The notes: generated from the letters alone by a model not told the origin. 64,000 bases of DNA from Massilia arenae (GCF_008014745.1 NZ_VPFD01000003.1:145627-209626), one strand, 5' to 3'. Positions 26,801-37,643 are shown, counted from the first letter of the stretch. Numbers and translations: made by a program.

Positions 26801-28185
26801 CGCGCCATGATCATGTCGAGCAGCGCCTCGGGCGAGGCCGGCAGCTCGCCGACCGTGTAGCCGGCCGCCTTCAAGGCATGCAGCATGTCGAACAGCGATT
26901 CCGGCACGTTGAGGTTGTCGGCGCCGATGTTCTGGCGGCCCGGCGGATGGTTGTAGTAGACCATCGCGACCTTCTTGTCGGCGTTCGGTTTGGCGCGCAG
27001 CGCCAGCCAGCGCGCCACGCGCCCCGACAGGCGATCGACTTCGGCCGGCAGCAACACGGGCGGGCGGTTCTCGATGCCGGTCTGGCGGTCGCGCTCGGGC
27101 TGGCCGAGGGCCGCCACCACCATCGGTTGGCTGATGCCCTGCAGCTCGGGCAGGGCCACGCGGTACTGGACCGAATCGGGCGGCAGGCCGTCGGGCGACA
27201 GCTGCCACTGCATCGCGGTGCGGTCCGACAGGCGGATCGCCTTGAACACCGGGATGTCCAGGCGCTTGAAGGCTTCGTCCACCACCGCACGGCCCTCGGC
27301 GGCGCCAACCACGAAATCCTGCAGCACCACCAGCGCCGCAGGCTTGGCCGGCGCGACCAGCTGCGGCAGGCGCTCCAGCGCTTCGCGCGAAGCGCCGCCC
27401 CAGCGCGTGAGCAGCTGCACGCAGGGCTGGCCCAGTTGCTCGATGCGGCGGCACAGCGCCGCAGGCACCACGCCATCCATATTCGCCAGGTCGAGCACGA
27501 CCACGGTCGGCCGGTCCTGCAAGCCGAGCTTGGAGGCATTGCCCCAGGCGGCGGCGTCCTGCAGCTCGCGCTGTCCCGCGCGCAGGCGCAGGGTGGGCTC
27601 GGGCTGCGGATCGGCCAGGGGCGTGCCTGGCGCGAGCAGGTGCCGCATCAGCTCCGTGGTGTTGTCGATGCCGCCCGCCTGCCACACGCGGCGCGCGGCC
27701 AGCCAGTGGCGGGCGGCGGGATCGGCCTGGGCCGCCTGCAACGCGGCCGGCGGCGGCGCCTCGCCCGCCAGCTGGCGCAGCAGCTCGGGCGAGAAGCCGG
27801 CCAGGCTGCCGTGGCGCGAGCGCGTCATGAGGTTCAGGGTCGCCTCGCCGTTGAGCGCCAGCACCGCGGTGGCTGGCCTGGCGTGGCGCGCCAGCCCATC
27901 CTTCATGCGGCGCGCCGGGTCGCCGAACAGTGATACCGCCAGGATGGTGTCGGCGCCGGCGATCCACTTGGCCACGTCGCGCTCACCCGCGGCCATCAGC
28001 TGGGCCGGGGTGCGCAGCAGGATGCGGTCTCGCGGATGGCTGGCCAAATGGCGGTGGGCGGCCTCGATGGCGCCCGGTGCGGCGCGCTCGGTGACCACGG
28101 CGAACAGGGTCGCGGCGCTGCTGGAAGCGCAGGCGAGCAGGAACATCAGCACGGCGCAGATGCGGACAAGGAAAAGCGTGTTCAT
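23836..28185 (-). CDS. Exported, membrane-anchored CobN-like chelatase (HmuS-type)
   Basis: The 1449-residue protein matches the CobN/BchH large chelatase subunit along its length, including MVYYNHPPGRQNIGADNLNV (about residues 405-425) and the metal-site region HVGRHSTYEFMPGKAVGLS with His668 and His672. Unlike cobalamin-pathway CobN, it starts with a signal peptide (residues 1-24) and ends with a Pro/Ala-rich linker and a membrane helix (LRIVQVLAILAACLSLFSLG), so the body should be periplasmic. LLAC in the leader is a weak lipobox. No cobS, cobT, chlI or chlD gene is near. Bacteroidetes HmuS, a CobN-like haem dechelatase, has comparable neighbours. Insertion or removal of a metal from a tetrapyrrole is inferred; B12 control favours cobalt or a corrinoid. 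Confidence 0.85.
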   Translation of the reverse strand: MNTLFLVRICAVLMFLLACASSSAATLFAVVTERAAPGAIEAAHRHLASHPRDRILLRTPAQLMAAGERDVAKWIAGADTILAVSLFGDPARRMKDGLARHARPATAVLALNGEATLNLMTRSRHGSLAGFSPELLRQLAGEAPPPAALQAAQADPAARHWLAARRVWQAGGIDNTTELMRHLLAPGTPLADPQPEPTLRLRAGQRELQDAAAWGNASKLGLQDRPTVVVLDLANMDGVVPAALCRRIEQLGQPCVQLLTRWGGASREALERLPQLVAPAKPAALVVLQDFVVGAAEGRAVVDEAFKRLDIPVFKAIRLSDRTAMQWQLSPDGLPPDSVQYRVALPELQGISQPMVVAALGQPERDRQTGIENRPPVLLPAEVDRLSGRVARWLALRAKPNADKKVAMVYYNHPPGRQNIGADNLNVPESLFDMLHALKAAGYTVGELPASPEALLDMIMARGVNLPEDRAALREMAGTVNGVTAQDYARWFATLSPRVRGEMQDGLLGRLHADVLAAEKAGERALGRKQAETVIEELLHLVEGVDHPQRVQATRDLHALEEGYFACLDDVKPRPCQLLAPLYRRLIGYGIEGMRGWGPAPGKVMVDGGKMLVPGLVFGNVFIGPQPPRGWEVDEELLHANTSITPPHQFLGFYHWIRDRFKADAVVHVGRHSTYEFMPGKAVGLSSDDYPSLIASDLPGIYPYIVDGVGEGTQAKRRGLAIIVDHLTPPLATTPLYDELLSLRQIVESFEAASSESLKTQAAQLMRERVVALNLRAELEASMSDVLEVRGIGFDAADDDLLAHEIGHYLTKLQEKFMPHGLHVFGRPWSRESLDLMLDSMKKSGIDDPDVAHKLRDSPRREMAALLAGLDGRYIEPGKGNDPLRSPEALPTGRNFHAVDGDILPTRLGFGLGLQMAGKAAERDKVGEGSEGIILWASDAVRDEGVMVGFALAMMGAEPVWNARGIVTDVKLTPGAVRRDAVVTTSGLFRDLYPNLIRLIDRAGRLALAASAQTLVAQDPSLRAGLQAALAPIEGAVWGSEPATSNRVAREWLTRQRALAAGGMAAGEAGQAAALRVFGDAPGAYGTGVNRLAERSGAWREREEIGRAYRNRMGHAYGLDAEGASSHRAFDVALDGIHRTYHGRASNLYGLLDNNDAFDYLGGLSLAVETRTGRVPDALILQHARPGQADVEPLASALLGELRGRFLNPAWLRPLMDNGYSGARTMGQEFIENLWGWQVTRPDLVKNWAWDEVKAVYFDDRHKLGLPEFLGQRHNAHVKAHMLAVFMVAAEKGFWKTDPETIRRMGGELARLVAANGLPGSGHTAPDHPMWGWLAPQLDGADAQKLGVTLAKARGELLPAMATSVPSAAAPAQQAAAPDAGEASEPAPPAPAPAPEPMRVFELKQQPESTQPPALRIVQVLAILAACLSLFSLGLWRGRHIPQPLRSHP

Positions 28186-28205
28186 GTGAACGTCGACCTT
28201 TTAGC

Positions 28206-28223
28206 TGCGCGCCAAAGCGCGCA
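28206..28223 (-). promoter_or_regulatory. Hairpin next to the CobN-like ribosome-binding site
   Basis: TGCGCGC (28206-28212) and GCGCGCA (28217-28223) form a perfect 7-bp stem with a four-base loop about 20 bases before the start codon and next to AAAAGG. Without a T-run it is not a classical terminator; it could present or hide the ribosome-binding site as the riboswitch expression platform. Confidence 0.45.
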
Positions 28224-28377
28224 TGACAACAGGCAGCCGCCATCCTTCAGGATGAACAGGGACGCGTGCGCGCACGCCACGAGGGCGCACGACCGCATGG
28301 GCGATAGCACGAGCAGCAAAAGAAGGAACAGCGAACAACCAACAGGCACGCCCTCACCCCGGGACGTACGAATGCAT

Positions 28378-28566
28378 CGTGGATGGCCGGTCTTCTGGCT
28401 CGCCGTCTTCCTTCCCCGGTCCTGCCTTCCCGTGCGCGGGGCACAGTGGCGTTCGATCGGAGTCGTCAGGCTTACAGCAGCGGGGGCTGCGCCGGACTGG
28501 CGCGCGATGGCTATCGCGCACGTCACCGGCTTCCCGTTTCACCTCCCTGCAGACGAGCAGGAAGGC
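28378..28566 (-). promoter_or_regulatory. Cobalamin (AdoCbl-type) riboswitch
   Basis: Read on the minus strand, the segment carries the diagnostic blocks in order: GGTGAAACGGGAAGCCGGTG (28543-28524), CAGCCCCCGCTGCTGTAA (28489-28472) and the B12 box AGCCAGAAGACCGGCC (28400-28385). These match the conserved core of cobalamin riboswitches. It lies about 190 bases upstream of the CobN-like gene, so cobalamin binding should repress the five-gene operon. Ends are approximate because the outer helix was not folded. Confidence 0.95.
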
Positions 28567-28588
28567 ACCATTCACTTGATTGGGCGCG

Positions 28589-28618
28589 ATTCTACCGCCA
28601 AGTCTGTACACTTGTCAC
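28589..28618 (-). promoter_or_regulatory. Sigma70-type promoter of the riboswitch operon
   Basis: On the minus strand GTGACA (28618-28613) and TAGAAT (28594-28589), each one mismatch from consensus, are spaced by 18 bases. Transcription would start about 10 bases later and run straight into the cobalamin riboswitch. Confidence 0.65.
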
Positions 28619-28748
28619 CGCATTATTTTTCCGGCCGGTGCCGGTTGAAACCGCTGCATCTCCATCGAGTCTCCATCCGGATGTCACCGGATTGCCATCC
28701 GCCGCGATCACAATGCGACGTTCGACAAGCCTCACCACACCCCACGCC

Positions 28749-30014
28749 ATGACCTGTGTTTCACCACCGGCGCCAGCCTCCCCGACCGCCTCGGCCATCG
28801 CCCCCGGCTCGCCCTGGAAGCTGCGCTACGGCCTGATCTTCGCAGGCCAGTCGCTGTCGCTGCTCGGCTCCGCGCTGACCCAGTTCGTGCTGCTGTGGTG
28901 GATCACGGACACCACCGGCGACATCTCGGCATTGGCCACGGCCGGCATCGCGGCCCTGCTGCCGCAGGCGGTCTTGAGCCCGCTCGGCGGCACCCTGGCC
29001 GACCGCTACAGCCGGCGCCTGCTGATGATCTGCGCCGACCTGGTGAGCGCGCTGTGCATGGTAGTCCTGATCGCGCTGTTCCTGGCCGACAGCATCGCGC
29101 TGTGGCAGGTATATACGATGCTGACGATCCGCAGCGCGATGCAGGCCTTCCAGGCGCCGGCCGCGGCGGCCAGCGTGGCGATGCTGGTGCCGCCGGGCTT
29201 CCTGCCGCGCGCCGTGGGCCTGAGCCAGACGGTGCAGGCCTTGATGACGGTGGCCGCGGCGCCGCTCGGCGCGCTCGCGATCAGCATCCTGCCGATGGGG
29301 TGGGCACTGGGGATCGACGTCGGCACCGCCCTGCTGGGCATCGTGCCGCTGCTGTTCCTGCGCATCCCGCAGCCGCGCGTGGCGCGCGAGGACCGGCAGG
29401 GCCTGTGGCGCGAGTTCCGCACCGGCCTGGCGGTGGTCACCTCGAACCCGGGCCTCTCGCGCCTGTACCTGCTGCTCGGCGCGGTGGTCCTGGTGATCAT
29501 GCCCGCCTTCACGCTGGTGCCGCTGCTGGTCAAGGAGTACTTTGGCGGCGGGGCGCCGCAGGTCGGCTTCATGGAGGCGATGGCCGGCGTCGGCATGATC
29601 GCCGGCGGCATGTTCGTGACGGCGATCGCGCCGCGCCACGGGATGCCGTGGGTGCTGCTGGGCTTTGGCGCCTCGTGCGCGACCCTGGCGCTGACGGCGC
29701 TGGTGCCGCCCACGCTGTTCGGCGTGGCCGCGTTCTGGTGGGGCCTGAGCGGCGGCGCCTTCATCGCCGGGAACACGCCGCTGACGACCCTGCTGCAATC
29801 GACGATCCCGAACCACCTGCAGGGCCGGGTGCTGTCGCTGCTGAACATGGTCATGGCGCTGGCGGCGCCGGTCGGGCTCGCGCTTGCCACGCCCTTGGGC
29901 GAGGCGATCGGCGTACGCTGGCTGTTCGTGGCGATGGGCGTGGCCGGCACGCTCGTCAGCCTGAGCGGCTTCCTGTCGCCGGCGCTGCGTAACCTGGACC
30001 GCCCGCAAAAATAA
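28749..30014 (+). CDS. MFS transporter, DHA3/EntS-like exporter family
   Basis: The product (about 421 residues) has twelve hydrophobic helices. GLIFAGQSLSLLGSALTQF in helix 1 and GGTLADRYSRRLLMICADL, the MFS motif A between helices 2 and 3, fit the MFS_3 group that includes the enterobactin exporter EntS and macrolide exporters. ATG 28749 is chosen because the hydrophobic core begins soon after; an ATG at 28713 would add 12 residues. It diverges from the riboswitch-controlled operon but lies on the other side of that promoter, so it is not part of the B12 regulon. A drug or siderophore export function is possible. Confidence 0.85.
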   Translation: MTCVSPPAPASPTASAIAPGSPWKLRYGLIFAGQSLSLLGSALTQFVLLWWITDTTGDISALATAGIAALLPQAVLSPLGGTLADRYSRRLLMICADLVSALCMVVLIALFLADSIALWQVYTMLTIRSAMQAFQAPAAAASVAMLVPPGFLPRAVGLSQTVQALMTVAAAPLGALAISILPMGWALGIDVGTALLGIVPLLFLRIPQPRVAREDRQGLWREFRTGLAVVTSNPGLSRLYLLLGAVVLVIMPAFTLVPLLVKEYFGGGAPQVGFMEAMAGVGMIAGGMFVTAIAPRHGMPWVLLGFGASCATLALTALVPPTLFGVAAFWWGLSGGAFIAGNTPLTTLLQSTIPNHLQGRVLSLLNMVMALAAPVGLALATPLGEAIGVRWLFVAMGVAGTLVSLSGFLSPALRNLDRPQK

Positions 30015-30046
30015 ATCGCACAGGTTTATTTACGGGGAATGGACGT

Positions 30047-30052
30047 ATACTG
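30047..30052 (+). promoter_or_regulatory. Candidate -10 box of the ROK regulator gene
   Basis: TATACT lies 38 bases before ATG 30090; the matching -35 (around GTTTAT at 30025-30030) is weak. If real, it excludes the upstream ATG at 30039 as start. Confidence 0.35.
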
Positions 30053-30089
30053 GCGGCTTCCAGCCGTCCTTCCCCTTGAACGCCGCGCC

Positions 30090-31340
30090 ATGCCGCCCTA
30101 TAACGCACCGCCTACCGCCTTTGATCCCGCCACCATGCCGCTGCTGCGCAGCGTCGGCTCGAACCAGGTCGGCATGCGCGAGTACAATGAGCGGGTCGTG
30201 CTGCAGGCGATTCGCACCCATGGCAGCCTGCCCAAGGCTGAAGTCGCGCGCCTGACCAAGCTCAGTACCCAAACCGCCTCGGTGATCATCAACCGCCTGC
30301 TGGACGAGCAACTGGTGGTCAAGCGCGACGCGGTGCGGGGCAAGGTCGGCCAGCCGTCGCAGCCGATCGCCCTGAACCCGGAAGGCGCGTTCTCGATCGG
30401 CATCCAGATCGGCCGGCGCGCGCTGGACGTGGTCCTGCTCGATTTCACGGGCGCGCTGCGCTGGCAGTCGTCGACGCCCTACGCCAGCCCCGAAGTGGAA
30501 CAGGTCTTCGCCGCCATCGACGCCAGGCTGCGCGAGGTGGATGACTTCCTCGGCCCGGAACTGGCGCCGCGCCTGACCGGCATCGGCCTGGCCGCCCCGC
30601 TCACGCTGGGCACCTGGCACGGCCTGGAGAGCCTGCTGCCGCAAGAGGCGGAAGCCTGGCGCCGGGTCGACGTGCGCGTCCGCCTGCAGGCCATGACGCC
30701 GCTGCGCGTGGACTTCGCCAAGGACACGATCGCAGCCTGCGTGGCCGAACTGGTGGCCGGCCGCGGACGCAAGCTGAAAAGCTATCTGTACGTGTTCGTC
30801 GACACCCTGGTCGGCGGCGGCCTGGTGATCGACGGCGAGCCGCACAGCGGCCAGTTCGGCAACGCCGGCGCGATCGGCTCGATGCCCCTGGGCCTGGCCG
30901 GAACGGACGAACGCGGCGTGGCGCCGCAGCTGCTCGGGGCGGCTTCGCTGGTGCGGCTGGAAGAGATGCATGCGCAGGCCGGCCTGGAACTGCTGGCGTT
31001 CAGCGACGAACGCCTGTTGAGCGGGCCGTGGGAAGCCGTGACCCGGCAATGGATCGAGGAAGCCGCCAATGCGATCACCTTCGGCGTCACCGGCGCGGCC
31101 TGCCTGCTCGACCTGGACGGGGTGATCGTCGATGGCGCCGTCAGCCGCGCCCTGCTCGAACGCCTGATCGCCGCGATGCAGGAACAGATGACGCGCTACA
31201 GCTGGCAGGGCACCGAGCGGCCGCTGGTGATGGCGGGGACGATCGGGATGACCGCCAAGGTCATCGGCGCGGCGTATCTGCCGCTGCATGCGAACTTCGC
31301 GCCGGCGCATGGATTGTTCCTGAAGGCGACCCGGCGCTAG
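30090..31340 (+). CDS. ROK-family transcriptional regulator (NagC/Mlc-like), degenerate kinase domain
   Basis: The product (about 416 residues) has an N-terminal winged helix-turn-helix, LQAIRTHGSLPKAEVARLTKLS followed by TQTASVIINRLLDEQLV in the order expected for NagC/Mlc-type repressors, then a ROK domain. The ROK nucleotide loop, normally DxGGTK-like, reads GIQIGRRALDVVLLD, and the zinc motif CxCGxxGCxE is absent after AGAIGSMPLG. It should therefore sense a sugar without phosphorylating it. The target is unknown; no sugar operon adjoins it. Start 30090 is preferred to 30039 because a TATACT box lies between them. Confidence 0.82.
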   Translation: MPPYNAPPTAFDPATMPLLRSVGSNQVGMREYNERVVLQAIRTHGSLPKAEVARLTKLSTQTASVIINRLLDEQLVVKRDAVRGKVGQPSQPIALNPEGAFSIGIQIGRRALDVVLLDFTGALRWQSSTPYASPEVEQVFAAIDARLREVDDFLGPELAPRLTGIGLAAPLTLGTWHGLESLLPQEAEAWRRVDVRVRLQAMTPLRVDFAKDTIAACVAELVAGRGRKLKSYLYVFVDTLVGGGLVIDGEPHSGQFGNAGAIGSMPLGLAGTDERGVAPQLLGAASLVRLEEMHAQAGLELLAFSDERLLSGPWEAVTRQWIEEAANAITFGVTGAACLLDLDGVIVDGAVSRALLERLIAAMQEQMTRYSWQGTERPLVMAGTIGMTAKVIGAAYLPLHANFAPAHGLFLKATRR

Positions 31341-31405
31341 CAAGGCGTGCGCGGTGCCGGGTCTGTTCGCGCTAGAGTATTCGCCACCCATTCATGGAGG
31401 CGATC

Positions 31406-31789
31406 ATGCTCGAAAATATGGATGCGGCCGCAACAGTCGGCGTACGCGATATGGCTGCGGCAAGAGAGTTCTACGGTAATCTGCTGGGATTGAAGCCGGT
31501 CGAGAGCGATGGCGGCGATGACGATATGGCGCTCTACCGCAGCGGCAATACACGGGTGTTCGTCTACCGCTCGGAGTACGCCGGCACGAACCAGGCGACC
31601 GCCATCACCTGGGATGTTGGCGACAAGTTTGACGATATCGTCGCCGCACTGCAGTCCAAGGGTGCCCGCTTCGAGCATTACGACATGGGCGGCTTGCGGC
31701 GCGAGGGCGACGTCCACATTGCTGGCCAGTTGAAGATCGTGTGGCTCAAAGACCCTGACGGGAATATCTTGAGCATCAACAGCGCCTGA
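31406..31789 (+). CDS. VOC-superfamily (glyoxalase/dioxygenase fold) protein
   Basis: The 127-residue protein shows the VOC beta-alpha-beta repeat: VGVRDMAAAREFYGNLLGLKPV at the start and IVWLKDPDGNILSIN at the end, as in glyoxalase/bleomycin-resistance proteins. GGAGG at 31396-31400 is five bases before ATG 31406, which decides that start over ATG 31394. The substrate cannot be told from sequence. The gene is followed by a strong intrinsic terminator. Confidence 0.85.
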   Translation: MLENMDAAATVGVRDMAAAREFYGNLLGLKPVESDGGDDDMALYRSGNTRVFVYRSEYAGTNQATAITWDVGDKFDDIVAALQSKGARFEHYDMGGLRREGDVHIAGQLKIVWLKDPDGNILSINSA

Positions 31790-31810
31790 CCGTGAATACA
31801 CGTAATGAGA

Positions 31811-31847
31811 AACGCCCTGTGAATCAAGGATCCACAGGGCGTTTTTT
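31811..31847. terminator. Intrinsic terminator between VOC gene and ssb
   Basis: AACGCCCTGTG (31811-31821) pairs with CACAGGGCGTT (31833-31843) and is followed by six T residues on the plus strand. It ends the VOC gene and, with a weaker T-tract on the other strand, probably also ssb. Confidence 0.88.
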
Positions 31848-31867
31848 ACAAGACCGGTCCGGACAGT

Positions 31868-32371
31868 TTAGAACGGAATGTCGTCATCCATATCCGAGAA
31901 GTTCGGCGCCGGTTTCGGCTGTGGACGTGCGGCCGGGGCCGGTGGCGCCTGGCGCGGAGCCGGACGCTGCGGGGCCGAGTAGTCGTCGTCCATGCCGCCG
32001 CCCATACCGCCACCCATGCTGTCGCCGCCCATGCCCTGGCGACCGCCCAGCATCTGCATGTTTTCAGCGATGATGTCGGTGGCGTAGCGCTCGATGCCGT
32101 CCTTGTCGGTGTACTTGCGGGTCTGCAGGCGGCCTTCGACGTAGACCGACGAACCCTTCTTGAGGTATTGGCCCACGATCTCGGCCAGGCGGCCGAAGAA
32201 GGAAATACGGTGCCACTCGGTCAGCTCTTTCTGCTCGCCGGTATTGCGGTCTTTGGATTTGTACGAGGTGGCGACCGCGATGTTCGCGATGGCGTCGCCG
32301 CTCGGCATGTAGCGAATTTCTGGGTCGCGGCCGAGGTTGCCGACGATGATGACCTTGTTGACTGATGCCAT
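31868..32371 (-). CDS. ssb: Single-stranded DNA-binding protein
   Basis: The 167-residue protein begins [20 protein letters not shown], the OB-fold start of bacterial SSB, includes [21 protein letters not shown] and ends with the acidic tip DMDDDIPF that binds repair and replication proteins. A Gly/Met- and Pro/Ala-rich disordered linker separates the two. It coats single-stranded DNA as a tetramer. The gene is divergent from uvrA, an arrangement also found in E. coli, and the LexA box between them may serve both. Confidence 0.97.
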   Translation of the reverse strand: MASVNKVIIVGNLGRDPEIRYMPSGDAIANIAVATSYKSKDRNTGEQKELTEWHRISFFGRLAEIVGQYLKKGSSVYVEGRLQTRKYTDKDGIERYATDIIAENMQMLGGRQGMGGDSMGGGMGGGMDDDYSAPQRPAPRQAPPAPAARPQPKPAPNFSDMDDDIPF

Positions 32372-32816
32372 GGTGTTACTCCTGCTGGGTATGGTAAGCC
32401 CTGACTCTGCGTATTTCTAGGCGTCAGGGAACGGTGTGTTGCAGCTGACTATTATGCGGTCCGCCACCCGGTTTCAGCAATCCTTTTCGTTGGCTGGCAT
32501 CAGTCCGGACGCACCATCGAATCGGCTGTTTCGTTGTCGATTAAGTCAGATAAATAACCACCCTGAAAATTATTTTCCAGTTCTGAACGCTTTGTCATTG
32601 AAGCGCCCGGGGATCGGCCCACATAGCATAGACCCGGCCTTCCTGCGCTTGTCAAAGTGGTATGCCAACTTGGCACCCCTGGTACAGCAACCACTGGATA
32701 GATGTACAGCCGAAACAAAAACGCGCTACACTTACGGGTTCTCCCCGATTGGCCCGCTTACCGCGCTGCTGGCGTTTGCGGCCCCGCAAAAACTGATAGA
32801 AAGTCTGCCCAACTTA
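32372..32816. other. ssb-uvrA divergent regulatory region
   Basis: This 445-base region holds the ssb promoter, a LexA box (32694-32709) and the uvrA promoter. A TACACT box at 32727-32732 lies just downstream of the LexA box and may be the uvrA -10. No gene is credible; the reading frame extending uvrA upstream lacks conserved sequence. Confidence 0.5.
32694..32709. promoter_or_regulatory. LexA (SOS) box upstream of uvrA
   Basis: CTGGATAGATGTACAG matches the LexA consensus CTGTATATATATACAG at 13 of 16 positions, with one mismatch in the CTGT-N8-ACAG frame. It lies about 108 bases before the uvrA start and close to a likely promoter, so LexA should repress uvrA. Confidence 0.8.
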
Positions 32817-35666
<2,850 letters not shown>

Positions 35667-35690
35667 TCTTCACGGTTCGACCCAAATGAA

Positions 35691-35728
35691 ACAGGGGCAA
35701 CGCCATTGGCGTTGCCCCTGTTCTTTTT
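35691..35728. terminator. Bidirectional intrinsic terminator between uvrA and pckG
   Basis: ACAGGGGCAACGCCA (35691-35705) pairs perfectly with TGGCGTTGCCCCTGT (35707-35721) around a one- to three-base tip and is followed by a T-rich tract on the plus strand. Confidence 0.9.
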
Positions 35729-35774
35729 TATATGGCCGCTTTGAATCGCGGCCTCTCCCCCACTCGGCCGGTCT

Positions 35775-37643
35775 TCAGCCGGCCAGTTGCTTCTCCAGGC
35801 GATCCTTGGTATCCACCAGCTCTTGCGGCAGGCGGTAGGACAGCTTGTCGAACAATTCGCCGTGCAGCTTCAGTTCTTCGGCCCATGCGTTCTTGTCGAT
35901 CGACGTGATCTGGGTGAACTGCGCTTCGGTGAACTCCACGCCATCCCAGTTCAGGTCACCATACGACGGCGTCGTGCCGAACAGGTGCGCGTTGCCGGCG
36001 GCGGCGCTGCCTTCGGTACGGTCGAGTATCCATTTCAGCACGCGCATATTGTCGCCGTAGCCCGGCCATACGAAGCTGCCGTCCTCACCGGTGCGGAACC
36101 AGTTGACGCAGAAGATCTTCGGCAGCGCAGCCGGATTGATTGCGGCCACTTTCTTACCGAGATCCAGCCAGTGCTGGAAATAGTCGCTCATGTTGTAGCC
36201 GATGAAGGGCAGCATCGCGAACGGATCGCGGCGCACCACGCCCATCTGGCCGGCGGCGGCGGCGGTGGTTTCGGAGCCCATGGTCGCGGCCATGTACACT
36301 CCATCCACCCAATTGTTGGCCTCGGTCACCAGCGGCACCGTGGTCGAGCGGCGGCCGCCGAAGATGAAGGCCGAGATCGGCACGCCGGCCGGATCGTCCC
36401 AGGCCGGATCGATCACCGGATTTTGGGTCGCGGCCACGGTGAAGCGCGCATTCGGGTGCGCTGCCTTGGTGCCGGAGGCCGGAGTCCAGTCCTTGCCCTG
36501 CCAGTCGATCAGGTGTGCCGGGGCTTCTTTCGTCATGCCTTCCCACCACACGTCGCCGTCGTCGGTCAGCGCCACGTTGGTGAAGATCACGTTCTCGCGC
36601 AGCGAGGCCATGCAGTTCGGATTGGTCTTTTCGTTGGTGCCCGGCGCCACGCCGAAGTAGCCGGCTTCCGGATTGATCGCGACCAGCTTGCCGTCCGCCG
36701 CCGGCTTGATCCAGGCGATGTCGTCGCCGATGGTCGTCACTTTCCAGCCGTCGAAGGTCTTCGGCGGGATCAGCATCGCGAAGTTGGTCTTGCCGCAGGC
36801 CGATGGGAAAGCTGCCGCGACATATTGTTTGTCACCCTTCGGCGACTCGACGCCCAGGATCAGCATGTGTTCGGCCAGCCAGCCGGTGCCGCCCTGCTGC
36901 GCCTCTTGATAACCCATGTTCGAGGCGATGCGCAGGGCGAAGCATTTCTTGCCCAGCAGCGCGTTGCCGCCGTAGCCGGAACCGAAGGACCATATCTCGC
37001 GGGTTTCCGGATAGTGCACGATGTACTTGGTGGCATTGCATGGCCAGGCGACGTCGTTCTGGCCGGCAGCCAGCGGCGCGCCGACCGAGTGGACGCAGGG
37101 AACGAACTCGCCGTCCGGGCCCAGCACGTCGTACACGGCCTTGCCCATGCGCGTCATGATGCGCATATTGACCGCGACATAAGGCGAGTCGGACAGTTCG
37201 ACGCCGATATGGGCGATCGGCGAGCCCAGCGGGCCCATCGAGAACGGCACCACGTAAAGGGTGCGGCCGGCCATGCAGCCGTCGAACAGGCCGTGCAGGG
37301 TGCGGCGCATCTCGGCCGGCTCCATCCAGTTATTGGTCGGGCCAGCCTGCTCTTTGGTAGCGGAGCAGATATAGGTGCGGTCTTCGACGCGCGCCACGTC
37401 CGATGGATCGGACCAGGCCAGATAGGAATTCGGACGCTTGGCGGGGTTGAGCTTTTTCATCGTGCCCGCTTCGACCATCTGTGCGCACAGGCGGTCGTAT
37501 TCTTCTTCCGAACCGTCGCACCAGTAAATGCTGTCAGGCTTGGTTAGGGCGGCGATTTCCGCGACCCAATTGATGAGCTTTTGATGTTTGATGTAAGCTG
37601 GAACGTTCAGTGCGGCAACGCCGCCCATCACGGGCTGGTTCAT
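35775..37643 (-). CDS. pckG: Phosphoenolpyruvate carboxykinase (GTP)
   Basis: The 622-residue cytosolic enzyme converts oxaloacetate and GTP to PEP, CO2 and GDP for gluconeogenesis. The diagnostic kinase-1 loop [16 protein letters not shown] lies at about residue 280, with GDDIAWIKP nearby for Mn2+/GTP binding. Other family blocks are [23 protein letters not shown] [20 protein letters not shown] and [13 protein letters not shown]. Length is as usual for the GTP type (about 620). Its 5' region is shared with a divergent 2-hydroxyacid dehydrogenase gene. Confidence 0.97.
   Translation of the reverse strand: MNQPVMGGVAALNVPAYIKHQKLINWVAEIAALTKPDSIYWCDGSEEEYDRLCAQMVEAGTMKKLNPAKRPNSYLAWSDPSDVARVEDRTYICSATKEQAGPTNNWMEPAEMRRTLHGLFDGCMAGRTLYVVPFSMGPLGSPIAHIGVELSDSPYVAVNMRIMTRMGKAVYDVLGPDGEFVPCVHSVGAPLAAGQNDVAWPCNATKYIVHYPETREIWSFGSGYGGNALLGKKCFALRIASNMGYQEAQQGGTGWLAEHMLILGVESPKGDKQYVAAAFPSACGKTNFAMLIPPKTFDGWKVTTIGDDIAWIKPAADGKLVAINPEAGYFGVAPGTNEKTNPNCMASLRENVIFTNVALTDDGDVWWEGMTKEAPAHLIDWQGKDWTPASGTKAAHPNARFTVAATQNPVIDPAWDDPAGVPISAFIFGGRRSTTVPLVTEANNWVDGVYMAATMGSETTAAAAGQMGVVRRDPFAMLPFIGYNMSDYFQHWLDLGKKVAAINPAALPKIFCVNWFRTGEDGSFVWPGYGDNMRVLKWILDRTEGSAAAGNAHLFGTTPSYGDLNWDGVEFTEAQFTQITSIDKNAWAEELKLHGELFDKLSYRLPQELVDTKDRLEKQLAG

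Larger units (their letters stand above)
28186..28748. other. Divergent regulatory region between CobN-like operon and MFS gene
   Basis: This 563-base stretch holds the minus-strand promoter, cobalamin riboswitch and leader hairpin of the CobN-like operon. The remaining 130 bases next to the MFS gene must contain that gene's promoter, but no convincing boxes are seen. ORFs crossing it follow the riboswitch and are not credible genes. Confidence 0.7.

Noticed and set aside
25894..27933. 679-residue plus-strand frame opposite the CobN-like gene
   Set aside because: Low-complexity antisense translation with no family motif.
23836..28185. CobN-like protein as the cobalamin-biosynthesis cobaltochelatase
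   Set aside because: It is exported and membrane-anchored, and no cobS, cobT or other pathway gene lies near.
28378..28566. Riboswitch controlling the MFS gene
   Set aside because: The conserved blocks read in order only on the minus strand, away from the MFS gene.
28383..28748. Upstream extension of the MFS gene through the riboswitch
   Set aside because: The sequence is explained by the minus-strand riboswitch and has no membrane or conserved sequence; the MFS core starts near 28749.
32436..32816. N-terminal extension of UvrA
   Set aside because: The UvrA conserved sequence starts at the ATG at 32817 and the upstream part contains the LexA box and promoter.
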